Below are positions 20,236-27,857 of a stretch of 57,584 nt of DNA, piece after piece. A program made the position numbers and the translations under genes. Each line of letters starts with the position of its first letter. Within the stretch, counting starts at the first letter, position 1. The DNA is from an uncultured Paracoccaceae bacterium (GTDB taxonomy: Bacteria; Pseudomonadota; Alphaproteobacteria; Rhodobacterales; Rhodobacteraceae), in contig CALLAF010000005.1 in the NCBI GenBank assembly GCA_938002605.1, positions 1 to 57,584 on the forward strand. The letters run 5' to 3'. The notes under the pieces were generated by a model that made no database searches, was not told the DNA's origin, and saw only the letters and a list, made by a program, of their open reading frames with translations.

Positions 20236-20817
20236 TCAGCTTGGCGGCTTTAAGCGCCTTTGCCAGATGATCGCTGAAAAAATTGAGTTACGAATTTGGG
20301 TGTCGACCCAAAAATCAACGCCCTCTAGGGCAGATTGACTGACGGCAATATCGTTATCTTTTGCATATGGCGGAATCCTCCAAAAAAGGGCATCAAATTT
20401 TCTAATTTCTTGCGATTCTTCAGGCTCGCAGCATGTCTTCGTCTCGCCAAAGTTAATGCAGTAATACGACCCTTCGATCGGTGTTTTACGATCATGCTTG
20501 TATAACATTGTCGGATAAAACGACGTTTGGCCAAGGTCAAACTGCTGCATGACCTGCTTCACCTCATCAGAAACAATAGGGTTCCCGCCAGGAAGCGAAA
20601 AATGTGGCGGCTTTTTGTATGTTTTATCAGGGTACTCCCCCCAAAAGGCCGCAGGAAAACAATCTGCCGCCAATGGCATCCCTTTTATGTTCTTTTTAAA
20701 ACAGGATAGGTATTTCTGAGGATCAGTTTCAACGAATTCATTTTTGAACGAAGTATTTAGGGCTGTATTCGAGAGCGCGGCGCTCACCCAAACGGTTTCT
20801 TTTTTCATCAAATTCAT
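20236..20817 (-). CDS. Imm11/DUF1629-like putative immunity protein (first of two)
   Basis: A 193-residue soluble protein. The centre reads VSDEVKQVMQQFDLGQTSFYP followed by SYYCINFGE, which fits the pattern I know for Imm11 (DUF1629): a VSxxLKxxLExF helix, a FxPV strand and a YYxxN strand. The C-terminus (WVDTQIRNSIFSAII) resembles the family's last helix. Imm11 proteins are predicted antidotes to polymorphic toxins. No toxin gene lies next to it, so it is an orphan. The start is uncertain between 20817 and 20808, with no clear ribosome site. Its base use is A/T-richer than its neighbours, consistent with transfer. Confidence 0.6.
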   Translation of the reverse strand: MNLMKKETVWVSAALSNTALNTSFKNEFVETDPQKYLSCFKKNIKGMPLAADCFPAAFWGEYPDKTYKKPPHFSLPGGNPIVSDEVKQVMQQFDLGQTSFYPTMLYKHDRKTPIEGSYYCINFGETKTCCEPEESQEIRKFDALFWRIPPYAKDNDIAVSQSALEGVDFWVDTQIRNSIFSAIIWQRRLKPPS

Positions 20818-20851
20818 CTTTCAAATATCAGCATTGATCACGGCGGGAATC

Positions 20852-21259
20852 TCATGACAACAACCTTGCGCGGAATTTCGGATCGGGCAAGGCGTACATG
20901 TCGCCCTGTCCGAACATAGCGTAGCGATTGCGCGCCACCCGGGCATACAGCCAATTGCGGATCGGGCGCGGGATCATCCGGAGCACAGCAAACAAATGCC
21001 CAAGCCCACCCGAACGCTGGCCGACACGGATCAACGCGTCAAAATCGCGCCACACCCTGCCATTTTCGATAAATAACCAAGTATCCGGGTCCAAAGGGTC
21101 CAACCCATTGTCACGCATCAATGCCGCCCCGGTTTCAGATTGGATCGGGGCGATTTTAATCTCGCCGGTGCGGTCCAACAGGTGGATCATCCGCGCGCCC
21201 CAAGAACATAGGGTACAACGCGCATCCATGACGGCGATAGGATGATCTTGGGCTGTCAT
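20852..21259 (-). CDS. DUF393 / DCC-family thiol-disulfide oxidoreductase-like protein
   Basis: A 135-residue protein with the family's DxxCxxC motif near the N-terminus: Cys15 and Cys18 in DARCTLCSWGARMI, embedded in a thioredoxin-like strand. A central IAPIQSETGAALM and LDPDTWLFIENGRVWRDFDALIR follow, and a C-terminal basic helix (RPIRNWLYARVARNRY). DCC proteins are predicted redox proteins of unknown partners. It has no signal peptide, so it is cytoplasmic. It lies 78 bases upstream of nothing in its own strand except the Imm11-like gene, so it may be co-transcribed with it. Confidence 0.88.
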   Translation of the reverse strand: MTAQDHPIAVMDARCTLCSWGARMIHLLDRTGEIKIAPIQSETGAALMRDNGLDPLDPDTWLFIENGRVWRDFDALIRVGQRSGGLGHLFAVLRMIPRPIRNWLYARVARNRYAMFGQGDMYALPDPKFRARLLS

Positions 21260-21337
21260 ATTGCATCCACTTCACGCAACATATGGGATGCATTGGCCAC
21301 GGGCGCAATGGGTCACAATAGCGCGGACGCCCTGCCT

Positions 21338-21778
21338 TTAGGGCGCTTCGGCTAAGATCTGACGCGGCGACCCGTTGTCGTCCAATGCCACAAAAACAAA
21401 TTCGGCCTCTGTCACCTTCGCACCGGTTTTCCCATAGCGCCCCCGCGCCCAGACATCGACATGCACTTTCATCGAGGTCCGGCCAACATGTGTAAGATCG
21501 GCATAAAGCGTGACCTCATCGCCGACTTTCACAGGGCGCAAAAAATGCATCCCTTCAACAGCAACCGTGGCACTGCGCCCTTGCGACACACGCCCCGCCA
21601 AATTTCCCGCGGCCAAATCCATCTGCGACATGATCCAGCCGCCAAAAATATCACCCGCAGGGTTGGTATCGACGGGCATTGCGATCGTGCGAATAACAAG
21701 AACACCATCGTCTTGTTGGCGGCCATGCGAAGCGCGGTCTTTGGCCTGTTCAAGCGTGATTTTGGTGTCAGTGGTCAT
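21338..21778 (-). CDS. Acyl-CoA thioesterase, YciA type (hotdog fold)
   Basis: Hydrolyses acyl-CoA to free acid and CoA. The 146-residue product matches the YciA/BFIT group: MPVDTNPAGDIFGGWIMSQMDLAAGNLAG contains the conserved N-P-x-G-D-x-F-G-G-W segment with the catalytic Asp, and KVGDEVTLYADLTHVGRTSMKVHVDVWAR forms the core hotdog strand. It is cytoplasmic and probably monocistronic or read together with DUF393 downstream. A short GC hairpin (CGCCCT/AGGGCG, 21328-21345) lies at its stop codon. Confidence 0.9.
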   Translation of the reverse strand: MTTDTKITLEQAKDRASHGRQQDDGVLVIRTIAMPVDTNPAGDIFGGWIMSQMDLAAGNLAGRVSQGRSATVAVEGMHFLRPVKVGDEVTLYADLTHVGRTSMKVHVDVWARGRYGKTGAKVTEAEFVFVALDDNGSPRQILAEAP

Positions 21779-21871
21779 TTGTGTGGCCTTTTAGGTTAGG
21801 GTCGGAGCAGTCCTAAGAAATCATAAACGCGACCACAATGGTATTTGAGAGGGTCATCGGTCAACAATGCC

Positions 21872-21950
21872 GCGCCCGAACCGAGGGGCAGGAAGCAAAG
21901 CGCCCGCCCCGTGGGGGCGGTTCGGGCGCTGCCCAATCGAAGATTGGGCA
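21872..21950. repeat. Two-hairpin intergenic element, copy 1
   Basis: A 12-base perfect stem (GCGCCCGAACCG, 21872-21883, with 21918-21929) encloses an alternative inner CCGCCCC-GTG-GGGGCGG hairpin. Directly after it comes a 9-base stem TGCCCAATC-GAA-GATTGGGCA (21930-21950). It lies seven bases from the stop of the epimerase gene, so it also forms at the 3' end of that transcript. A second copy with the same architecture lies at 26399-26479. Confidence 0.75.
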
Positions 21951-21957
21951 CGGTTAC

Positions 21958-22845
21958 CTACTCCCCCAACACATCCCGCCATGAATGTTTTGGTGCAAAG
22001 CCGACCATCGTTTTCGCATTATTGTTGGCATAGAATGTCTCGTCCGGGCGCATTTTGCGTTTTTGCGGCACGCCTTCGTAGAACTGCGCGATGACCTCGT
22101 CCGTTGTGATCCCCACGGACATATCATCGTTCGCCACGTTGAATACCTGATAGCCAAGCCCGTCTGTTTTCAGACAGCAATCCACCATATGCCCCAGATC
22201 GCGCGCGTCGATATAGGCAAAGATATTGCGCCGACGGCTGGCAGGGTTTTCCATAAACGCGGGGAAGTTTTGCGCGTATTCATGCGGCTCGATCACATTA
22301 TTAATCCGCAGCCCATAGATATCGATGCCCGTGCGGGCCTGAAACGATTTGGCGGTGGCCTCGTTGCAGACCTTCGACATGGCATAGCTGTCGTGCGGCA
22401 CGGTGGGGTGGTCCTCGTCGATGGGAATATAATCTGGCTTGACCTCACCATCAGCAAAACAGACGGCATAGGTGGTTTCAGAGCTCGCGAAAATCACTTT
22501 GGGGATGCCAAGTTTTACCGCCGCTTCGATCACATTATAAGTGGTGATTGTGTTCTGGCGAAAGCACTCAGCATCCGTGCCGATCATCACACGTGGAACA
22601 GCGGCGAAATGCACGACGGCATCGTATTTTGGCACGCCTGTCCCCGCATCCAATTCATGAAAATCGGTGAATTGCGACATGGCGCCAATGACCTGACCCG
22701 CGTCGGTCAGATCAATCAGCAATTCCGACACATCCAAGCCCGACGGAACAATATCCGCATTGACGACCGTATGGCCCTGCCCCTGCAAATAGGTAATCGC
22801 GTGCTTACCAGCCTTGCCGCTGCCGCCCGTGAAAAAGATACGCAT
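21958..22845 (-). CDS. NAD-dependent epimerase/dehydratase (extended SDR)
   Basis: A 295-residue extended short-chain dehydrogenase. The nucleotide-binding motif is FFTGGSGKAGKH at the N-terminus, a variant of GxxGxxG, and the catalytic YxxxK is in DSYAMSKVCNE, with the serine/threonine in IFASSETTYAV. Members act on nucleotide sugars or related polyols, but the substrate cannot be assigned. It is the last gene before a structured repeat at its 3' end. The Imm11-like gene lies 56 bases upstream in the same direction. Confidence 0.87.
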   Translation of the reverse strand: MRIFFTGGSGKAGKHAITYLQGQGHTVVNADIVPSGLDVSELLIDLTDAGQVIGAMSQFTDFHELDAGTGVPKYDAVVHFAAVPRVMIGTDAECFRQNTITTYNVIEAAVKLGIPKVIFASSETTYAVCFADGEVKPDYIPIDEDHPTVPHDSYAMSKVCNEATAKSFQARTGIDIYGLRINNVIEPHEYAQNFPAFMENPASRRRNIFAYIDARDLGHMVDCCLKTDGLGYQVFNVANDDMSVGITTDEVIAQFYEGVPQKRKMRPDETFYANNNAKTMVGFAPKHSWRDVLGE

Positions 22846-22882
22846 ACAAATCCCCCCTTGCCCGCGACATTAACCGCGCCGT

Positions 22883-22902
22883 CCGCAACCGCAATGGAAG
22901 AT
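22883..22902. repeat. 20-bp direct repeat, left copy
   Basis: This copy matches 23671-23690 at 19 of 20 positions (the shared core CCGCAACCGCAATGG is identical). It ends where the stop codon of the second Imm11-like gene begins. The pair brackets a 768-base segment made almost entirely of that gene. Confidence 0.7.
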
Positions 22903-23597
22903 TAGGAATCGTACAAACGCTCATTCGCTTTCCACGACGTAAAAAATGGCGCACCTGCAGCCTCAAAGGCATCATGCAATGCGTCTGACATGGCGTATTT
23001 GATCTGTTCATAACTATAGCGTTTCTCGCGCCAGAGATGGCGACCAGCCGTGACGGCTGGATCAAACGTCAATCGATGTTCTTTCTGATTTGACCAACGG
23101 ATTTCCATATAGTCACGCAAATAAGCGGGTGATTTCATTGAGACCGTCGAGCGCTCGTCGATGATACGAGCAATTGTTTGCGTAACGTTCAGGAAATAGT
23201 AGTTCCCCTCTGCGGGGATGCCATCGCGAAACGTCACTTTGATTGGAACAATCTGATGTGTGTCAGGCTCGATACGGTCAAGAACGTCTTTGACTGATTG
23301 ATTGATGATTATGGCTCCACTTTGGACACACCACGTTGGCGCATAGCTTTTCAACCTCTCAGGAAAAATACTCAGCACGCAGTCTTCCGGGATTTCTTCG
23401 CGAGACAGTATGCGTGTTCCGTCCATGAACACCCCGAAAATTTCGCTGGCGCGCTTTATCCGCACCATTTCTTCTTCGGTCGCCCGAATGCCCGGCCGAC
23501 TTTGACTGCCCCGAATTCTTTGCCTCCAACGCGTTAGCTCACTCGGCATATGGAACCGTTCGGGGTCTTCATAGGGAATTTCGACGATGTAAGGCAC
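22902..23597 (-). CDS. Imm11/DUF1629-like putative immunity protein (second of two)
   Basis: A 231-residue soluble protein. IIINQSVKDVLDRIEPDTHQ, then VPIKVTFRDG and NYYFLNVTQTIARI fit the Imm11 pattern of a VSxxLKxxLExxxPxxHxF helix-strand followed by a YYxLNV strand; the C-terminus MSDALHDAFEAAGAPFFTSW matches the family's S-D-A-L-x-D-A-F-x-A-A-G tail. Such proteins are predicted antidotes to secreted toxins. It shares only the family pattern with the 20236 gene, so the two are not recent duplicates. No toxin is adjacent. A 20-bp direct repeat brackets it. Confidence 0.62.
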   Translation of the reverse strand: MPYIVEIPYEDPERFHMPSELTRWRQRIRGSQSRPGIRATEEEMVRIKRASEIFGVFMDGTRILSREEIPEDCVLSIFPERLKSYAPTWCVQSGAIIINQSVKDVLDRIEPDTHQIVPIKVTFRDGIPAEGNYYFLNVTQTIARIIDERSTVSMKSPAYLRDYMEIRWSNQKEHRLTFDPAVTAGRHLWREKRYSYEQIKYAMSDALHDAFEAAGAPFFTSWKANERLYDS

Positions 23598-23670
23598 GGA
23601 TGCAAAACCCTGTGTTGATAATCCAAAGGCGCATAGTTTGGGGAGACCCCCGCAACCCTAACGGTCTCAC

Positions 23671-23690
23671 CCGCAACCGCAATGGCAGAT
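23671..23690. repeat. 20-bp direct repeat, right copy
   Basis: The second copy of the repeat at 22883-22902, lying between the Imm11-like gene's start and parE. It contains an in-frame ATG for parE, but that start lacks a ribosome site. One mismatch separates the copies. Confidence 0.7.
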
Positions 23691-23762
23691 AAGACGCCAA
23701 TCCGCGCCCTTTGCCAATTGCCCCAACCGCATCCGCCTGCCATTATGGCCCAAACAAAAAGA

Positions 23763-25736
23763 ATGAGCAGTACCATGGCCAATGATCTTTTGTCCGGGGG
23801 CGCGGCCCCCGAAGACTATAACGCAAGCAGCATCGAAGTGCTTGAGGATATGGAGCATGTGCGCCTGCGCCCCGGCATGTATATCGGCGGCAAAGACGAA
23901 CGCGCGCTGCACCATATGGTCGCCGAGATCATCGACAACTCGATGGATGAAGCCGTCGCAGGCCACGCCACATGGATCGAGGTTGAACTGCACGAAAACG
24001 GCCATGTCACCGTGCGCGACAACGGGCGGGGCATTCCAACCGACCCGCACCCCAAGAACCCTGATAAATCCGCGCTCGAAATCATCTTTTGCACGCTGAA
24101 CGCGGGCGGTAAGTTTTCGGGCGATAGTTACCAGACATCAGGCGGTCTGCACGGGGTTGGGTCATCGGTGGTGAACGCGCTGTCAGATCACCTACGAGTC
24201 GAGGTCGCACGCAACAAAGAATTGTTCATGATGGAATTCTCACGCGGGGTGCCACAAGCACCGCTTGCGAAAATCGGCGCGGCCCCCAACCGGCGCGGCA
24301 CGGCGGTGACATTCCACCCAGATGAGCAAATCTTTGGCAAGCTCACGCTTAAGCCCAAGACGCTGTTTAAAATGGCGCGGTCCAAGGCCTATCTTTTTTC
24401 GGGCGTTGAAATCCGTTGGAAAACCGGGATCAACGATGGGGACACCCCGCTCGAGGCCACGTTCAAATTCCCCGGCGGGTTGGCTGACTATTTGACCGAA
24501 GTTTTCGCAGGCGCCACCACCTATTCCGAAGCCCCCTTTGCCGGAACCGTTTCATTTGCGGATAAATTCAACGTGCCGGGCAAGGTCGAATGGGCGATCA
24601 ACTGGACGCCCACGCGCGACGGGTTCATCCAATCCTACTGTAACACCGTCCCCACCCCCGAAGGCGGCACGCACGAGGCCGGGTTCTGGTCCGCGATCCT
24701 CAAGGGGATCAAAGCCTACGGCGAATTGGTCGGCAACAAAAAGGCAGGCACCATCACCCGCGAAGACCTGACCACAGGCGCGGGCGCGCTTGTTTCTTGC
24801 TTTATCCGCGAGCCGGAATTTGTTGGCCAAACCAAAGACCGGTTGGCAACGACAGACGCGCAACGCATGGTCGATGCCGCCGTGCGCGACCATTTCGACA
24901 ACTGGCTCGCCGCCGATACAAAATCAGCAGGCGCGATCCTTGATTTCCTTGTGCTACGCGCCGAAGAACGGTTGCGCCGCAAGCAAGAAAAAGAAACATC
25001 GCGCAAATCCGCGACCAAAAAACTGCGGCTCCCCGGCAAGCTGACCGATTGCACATCCAAAGACCGGATCGGCACAGAACTGTTCATCGTCGAAGGCGAT
25101 TCCGCGGGTGGGTCCGGCAAAGGGGCGCGCGACCGCAAAACCCAAGCGCTGCTCCCGCTCAAGGGTAAAATCCTGAACGTGCTGGGGGCGGCATCTAGCA
25201 AGTTGACCACCAACGCCGAAATCAATGATCTTTGCGAAGCCTTGGGCGTTGGCATGGGCACCAAATTCAACGTCGATGATCTGCGCTATGAAAAGATCAT
25301 CATCATGACCGATGCGGATGTCGACGGGGCCCATATCGCGTCACTGTTGATGACATTCTTCTTTACGCAAATGCGGCCCCTGATTGATCAAGGGCACCTG
25401 TATCTGGCCTGCCCGCCGCTTTACCGGCTAACCCAAGGGGCGCGGCGCGTCTATGTGGCCGATGACGCCGAAAAAGACGCAGTGCTTGCCAAAGGGCTTG
25501 GCGGTAAAGGCAAAATCGACGTGCAGCGATTTAAAGGTCTGGGCGAAATGGACGCAAAAGACCTCAAAGAAACCACGATGGACCCCGCCACCCGCAAACT
25601 CATCCGCGTCACCGTCCACGATGATGAACCCGGCGACACTGCCGATCTGGTCGAGCGCCTCATGGGCAAAAAACCCGAACTGCGTTTCCAATATATTCAA
25701 GAGAACGCGCAGTTTGTGGAGGAGTTGGATGTTTAG
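23763..25736 (+). CDS. parE: DNA topoisomerase IV subunit B
   Basis: The ATPase subunit of topoisomerase IV, which decatenates daughter chromosomes. From ATG 23763 the product has 657 residues. GHKL ATPase motifs are VAEIIDNSMDEAVAG, VTVRDNGRGIP and TSGGLHGVGSSVVNALS; the TOPRIM domain begins with LFIVEGDSAGGSGKGARDRKTQ and has MTDADVDGAHI; the C-terminus is typical (RFKGLGEMDAKDLKETTMDP). ParE rather than GyrB is favoured by length and the DLLSG-DYNASSIEVLEDMEHVRLRPGMYIGG start. The start is uncertain: 23745 and 23775 are in frame too, none with a strong ribosome site. Confidence 0.93.
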   Translation: MSSTMANDLLSGGAAPEDYNASSIEVLEDMEHVRLRPGMYIGGKDERALHHMVAEIIDNSMDEAVAGHATWIEVELHENGHVTVRDNGRGIPTDPHPKNPDKSALEIIFCTLNAGGKFSGDSYQTSGGLHGVGSSVVNALSDHLRVEVARNKELFMMEFSRGVPQAPLAKIGAAPNRRGTAVTFHPDEQIFGKLTLKPKTLFKMARSKAYLFSGVEIRWKTGINDGDTPLEATFKFPGGLADYLTEVFAGATTYSEAPFAGTVSFADKFNVPGKVEWAINWTPTRDGFIQSYCNTVPTPEGGTHEAGFWSAILKGIKAYGELVGNKKAGTITREDLTTGAGALVSCFIREPEFVGQTKDRLATTDAQRMVDAAVRDHFDNWLAADTKSAGAILDFLVLRAEERLRRKQEKETSRKSATKKLRLPGKLTDCTSKDRIGTELFIVEGDSAGGSGKGARDRKTQALLPLKGKILNVLGAASSKLTTNAEINDLCEALGVGMGTKFNVDDLRYEKIIIMTDADVDGAHIASLLMTFFFTQMRPLIDQGHLYLACPPLYRLTQGARRVYVADDAEKDAVLAKGLGGKGKIDVQRFKGLGEMDAKDLKETTMDPATRKLIRVTVHDDEPGDTADLVERLMGKKPELRFQYIQENAQFVEELDV

Positions 25737-25837
25737 GGTGTAGTTACTCTAGCCGCACCAATAACGCTACTTGTGACATTGAAATAGCAACCATCGGCTG
25801 ATACGCATAAGTGGAACAAATATGGAATCATTGTTAC

Positions 25838-26341
25838 ATGCGTACGATTTTTTTGACTTTTGCGATAGCTACCGGAACGCTTTTGACTGGATGTGAAGAA
25901 CCCGAACAATTCTATATCTACAGAGAGGGCGCTTCTGTTTCACGCGCGGATAGAGATTTCTACGAATGCCGCCTAGAAGCCGCACAAGCTGTTCCACAGA
26001 ATACTCAAGTTGCGACGACGCCACGGTATACAACGCCCGTTAATACTCAGTGCTACAACACCGGCTACAGTGTCCAATGCAATACAACCGGTGGGCAGGT
26101 GTATGGCGGACAAACCTACAGTTACGATGCAAATTCGGAAATCCGAGGGAGTTACCGCGCTAGGTGTTTAATTGAACGTGGCTATAGCGGTGTTAGTTTG
26201 CCCGCATGTGACTCTTCGCAGATATCCACAGATATGATGCAGCAGCTTTCTCGCACACAGCGGGCGCCGCAACCAGGTGCGTGCTACGTGCCGCTAACAA
26301 ATGACGTTGGAAATATTCTGCTGGCTTCCGAGATTCAGTAA
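25838..26341 (+). CDS. Orphan lipoprotein, Cys-rich, unknown function
   Basis: A 167-residue protein I do not recognise. Its N-terminus is a lipoprotein signal: MRTIFLTFAIATGTLLTGC with lipid anchor Cys19, and GGAAT about ten bases before ATG 25838; a GTG nine codons upstream is in frame but less likely. The mature part has a Tyr/Asn/Gln/Thr-rich middle and about six further cysteines (ECRLEAAQAVPQN, NTQCYNT, VQCNTT, RARCLIERGYSG, PACDSS), suggesting disulfides. RADRDFYECRLEAAQ and RARCLIERGY recall small outer-membrane lipoproteins with paired cysteines. It stands alone downstream of parE. Confidence 0.7.
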   Translation: MRTIFLTFAIATGTLLTGCEEPEQFYIYREGASVSRADRDFYECRLEAAQAVPQNTQVATTPRYTTPVNTQCYNTGYSVQCNTTGGQVYGGQTYSYDANSEIRGSYRARCLIERGYSGVSLPACDSSQISTDMMQQLSRTQRAPQPGACYVPLTNDVGNILLASEIQ

Positions 26342-26398
26342 CTCAAAGGCAAACTCAATCCTCGCAAAAACCTAAATGAAATTTGGAGACCTATGCTA

Positions 26399-26479
26399 GG
26401 GCAGCGCTTGGACCTCGGGGTGGGTGCTTTAGCGCCCTCCCCGTGGGGGAGGTCCGGGCGCTGCCCGGCGATGCCGGGC
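26399..26479. repeat. Two-hairpin intergenic element, copy 2
   Basis: GCAGCGCTTGGACCTC pairs with GAGGTCCGGGCGCTGC (two G-U pairs, 16 bp plus two more at the base) around the same inner CCCCGTGGGG hairpin, followed by GCCCGGC-GAT-GCCGGGC. The architecture matches 21872-21950, although the arm sequences differ while still pairing. It lies in a 343-base gap between a lipoprotein and DUF3047, whose remainder holds a GTAGGGTGG element and no gene. Confidence 0.75.
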
Positions 26480-26653
26480 GGGATGGGAATTAGGCTAAGC
26501 AACCCATTTCGCACCATCCTACAGCACGCACCGTTAACCGCACAAACGCCAGACAAATGCCCGGCGTTTTGCCGACGCAAATCCGACGCGGTGCCGACAG
26601 CCCAAACCCCATAAAATAGGGGGCATTACCCCACGATTCGTCCGCAGCACCAT

Positions 26654-26676
26654 GTAGGGTGGGTTTTAACCCACCT
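26654..26676. repeat. GTAGGGTGG-type palindromic element, copy 2
   Basis: GGTGGGTT and AACCCACC flank TT (26658-26675), preceded by GTAG. It resembles the element at 18547-18570, with two base-pair changes that keep the stem. It lies just downstream of the DUF3047 stop on the minus strand, where it could act as a terminator. Confidence 0.6.
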
Positions 26677-26684
26677 GCCCCGCA

Positions 26685-27323
26685 TCACCGTAGGTCAATC
26701 GGGCCAAGCGCTGCGCGGATAATACTATTCGTATCGTCACTATCCGCTGACACGGCCAGCCCCACCAGCGCGCCGGGTGTCCCGCCGAATGCGCGCGCGT
26801 AATCCGCTGCCAGATCAACGCTTTCACTATGCGCGCCGGTGCCTGCTTGGCGCAGCGCAATCGTCGCGCCTTGGCCCGCAGGCCCGTAAGGCGACGGGAT
26901 CACTTGACCACGTGCGTGGTTCCCGCCCCACGCATATTGGATGATGCGCACCTCATCATTTCCTAGCAAACTCCGAATGTTAGCACCTTCGTTTGCTGCG
27001 GCGGATGCCTCGGGAAGGAATACAAAATAGACAGACACATTGCGGTCATCCCCGCCCTTTTGGGCAAGGCTCGTCGCAGGCACCGATTGGTCCACACGCC
27101 AGCCCCAAGACGCATTGCGCGCGCCCCACTGATCCCGCGCAACCCGCGTCCACGCCAAAGAAACTGAGCCTTCAGACACAATCCCAAGGTCAGATCCAAA
27201 GCTATAATCGTTCGAGCTAAATAACTGTAACCGCTGTTCGGCCCAACCGCTCGAAAACGGCACAGGCTGCGCAATGGCAGGGGTGGTCAGGGCAAGGCAA
27301 GCAGCCAATGTCAGGTAACGCAT
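26685..27323 (-). CDS. Exported DUF3047 family protein
   Basis: A 212-residue protein with a signal peptide (MRYLTLAACLALTTPAIA-QPV). The mature part follows the DUF3047 pattern: WRVDQSVPATSLAQKGGDDRN, then VSVYFVFLP, and SLLGNDEVRIIQYAWGG, with a GLAVSADSDDTNS near the end. The function of the family is unknown; it is periplasmic or outer-membrane associated. ATG 27323 is chosen because GGAG sits six bases upstream; an ATG four codons earlier is in frame. A GTAGGGTGG hairpin follows the stop. Confidence 0.8.
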   Translation of the reverse strand: MRYLTLAACLALTTPAIAQPVPFSSGWAEQRLQLFSSNDYSFGSDLGIVSEGSVSLAWTRVARDQWGARNASWGWRVDQSVPATSLAQKGGDDRNVSVYFVFLPEASAAANEGANIRSLLGNDEVRIIQYAWGGNHARGQVIPSPYGPAGQGATIALRQAGTGAHSESVDLAADYARAFGGTPGALVGLAVSADSDDTNSIIRAALGPIDLR

Positions 27324-27418
27324 GAGAAACTCCAATCATTCAATTGAACACATGCATACCTCCAGCTTCCCATACGCCCACGCACCAATTCACAATCTCC
27401 CGCGATTGTCAGCTATTG

Positions 27419-27802
27419 CTACCGTTGCAATAGTTCGATGTATTCGGTCAGCAGTAGTAACTTCGTGGGAACGGGCGTGCCCAACCCGTTGTTTTCAACA
27501 ATCACCGTCGCACCCATATCACCAGCGCCAAATTCAGGCATGGCAGCGCTAAAATGCGCATCGCGTTGCAGGCCGTCGATGGTGCTCATGACTTGGTCAG
27601 TTGGGAACTCTCCGCCGTTACGCGACGCAATCGTGGTCATGTCAGGCGGCGCTGTTTCCAGCCCTCGCGCATAGGGCCCATCGCCACGCGCATCCGCGCC
27701 GTGGCAACTTGCGCATTCGGCTGCGAAAATTTGCGCGCCACTTTCCGGGGTTTCGACACAGGCGGCCAATGTGAATGCCGCCACTATCATTAAATACCGC
27801 AT
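27419..27802 (-). CDS. Class I cytochrome c, lipid-anchored
   Basis: A 127-residue c-type cytochrome. Residues 1-15 are a lipoprotein signal with Cys15 in TLAAC. Heme attachment is C30-x-x-C33-H34 (CASCHGADARGDG) and the probable axial methionine is Met88 in AAMPEFG. It is a single-domain electron carrier facing the periplasm. AGGAG precedes the start. It may be read with lolDC upstream, although 55 bases separate them; the redox partner is unknown. Confidence 0.88.
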   Translation of the reverse strand: MRYLMIVAAFTLAACVETPESGAQIFAAECASCHGADARGDGPYARGLETAPPDMTTIASRNGGEFPTDQVMSTIDGLQRDAHFSAAMPEFGAGDMGATVIVENNGLGTPVPTKLLLLTEYIELLQR

Positions 27803-27857
27803 CTGTACTCTCTCCTGTTTTCGTTACGTTAGCAGGGCTGAGCGCGATGGCATTGAT

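Noticed and set aside
21328..21345. CGCCCT/AGGGCG hairpin at the acyl-CoA thioesterase stop as a terminator
   Set aside because: The six-pair stem overlaps the stop codon and has no U-tract; too weak to list on its own.
21985..22905. Long open frame (306 codons) on the plus strand opposite the epimerase
   Set aside because: It is the antisense frame of a clearly coding gene, without a ribosome site, domain or sensible composition (Arg/His-rich).
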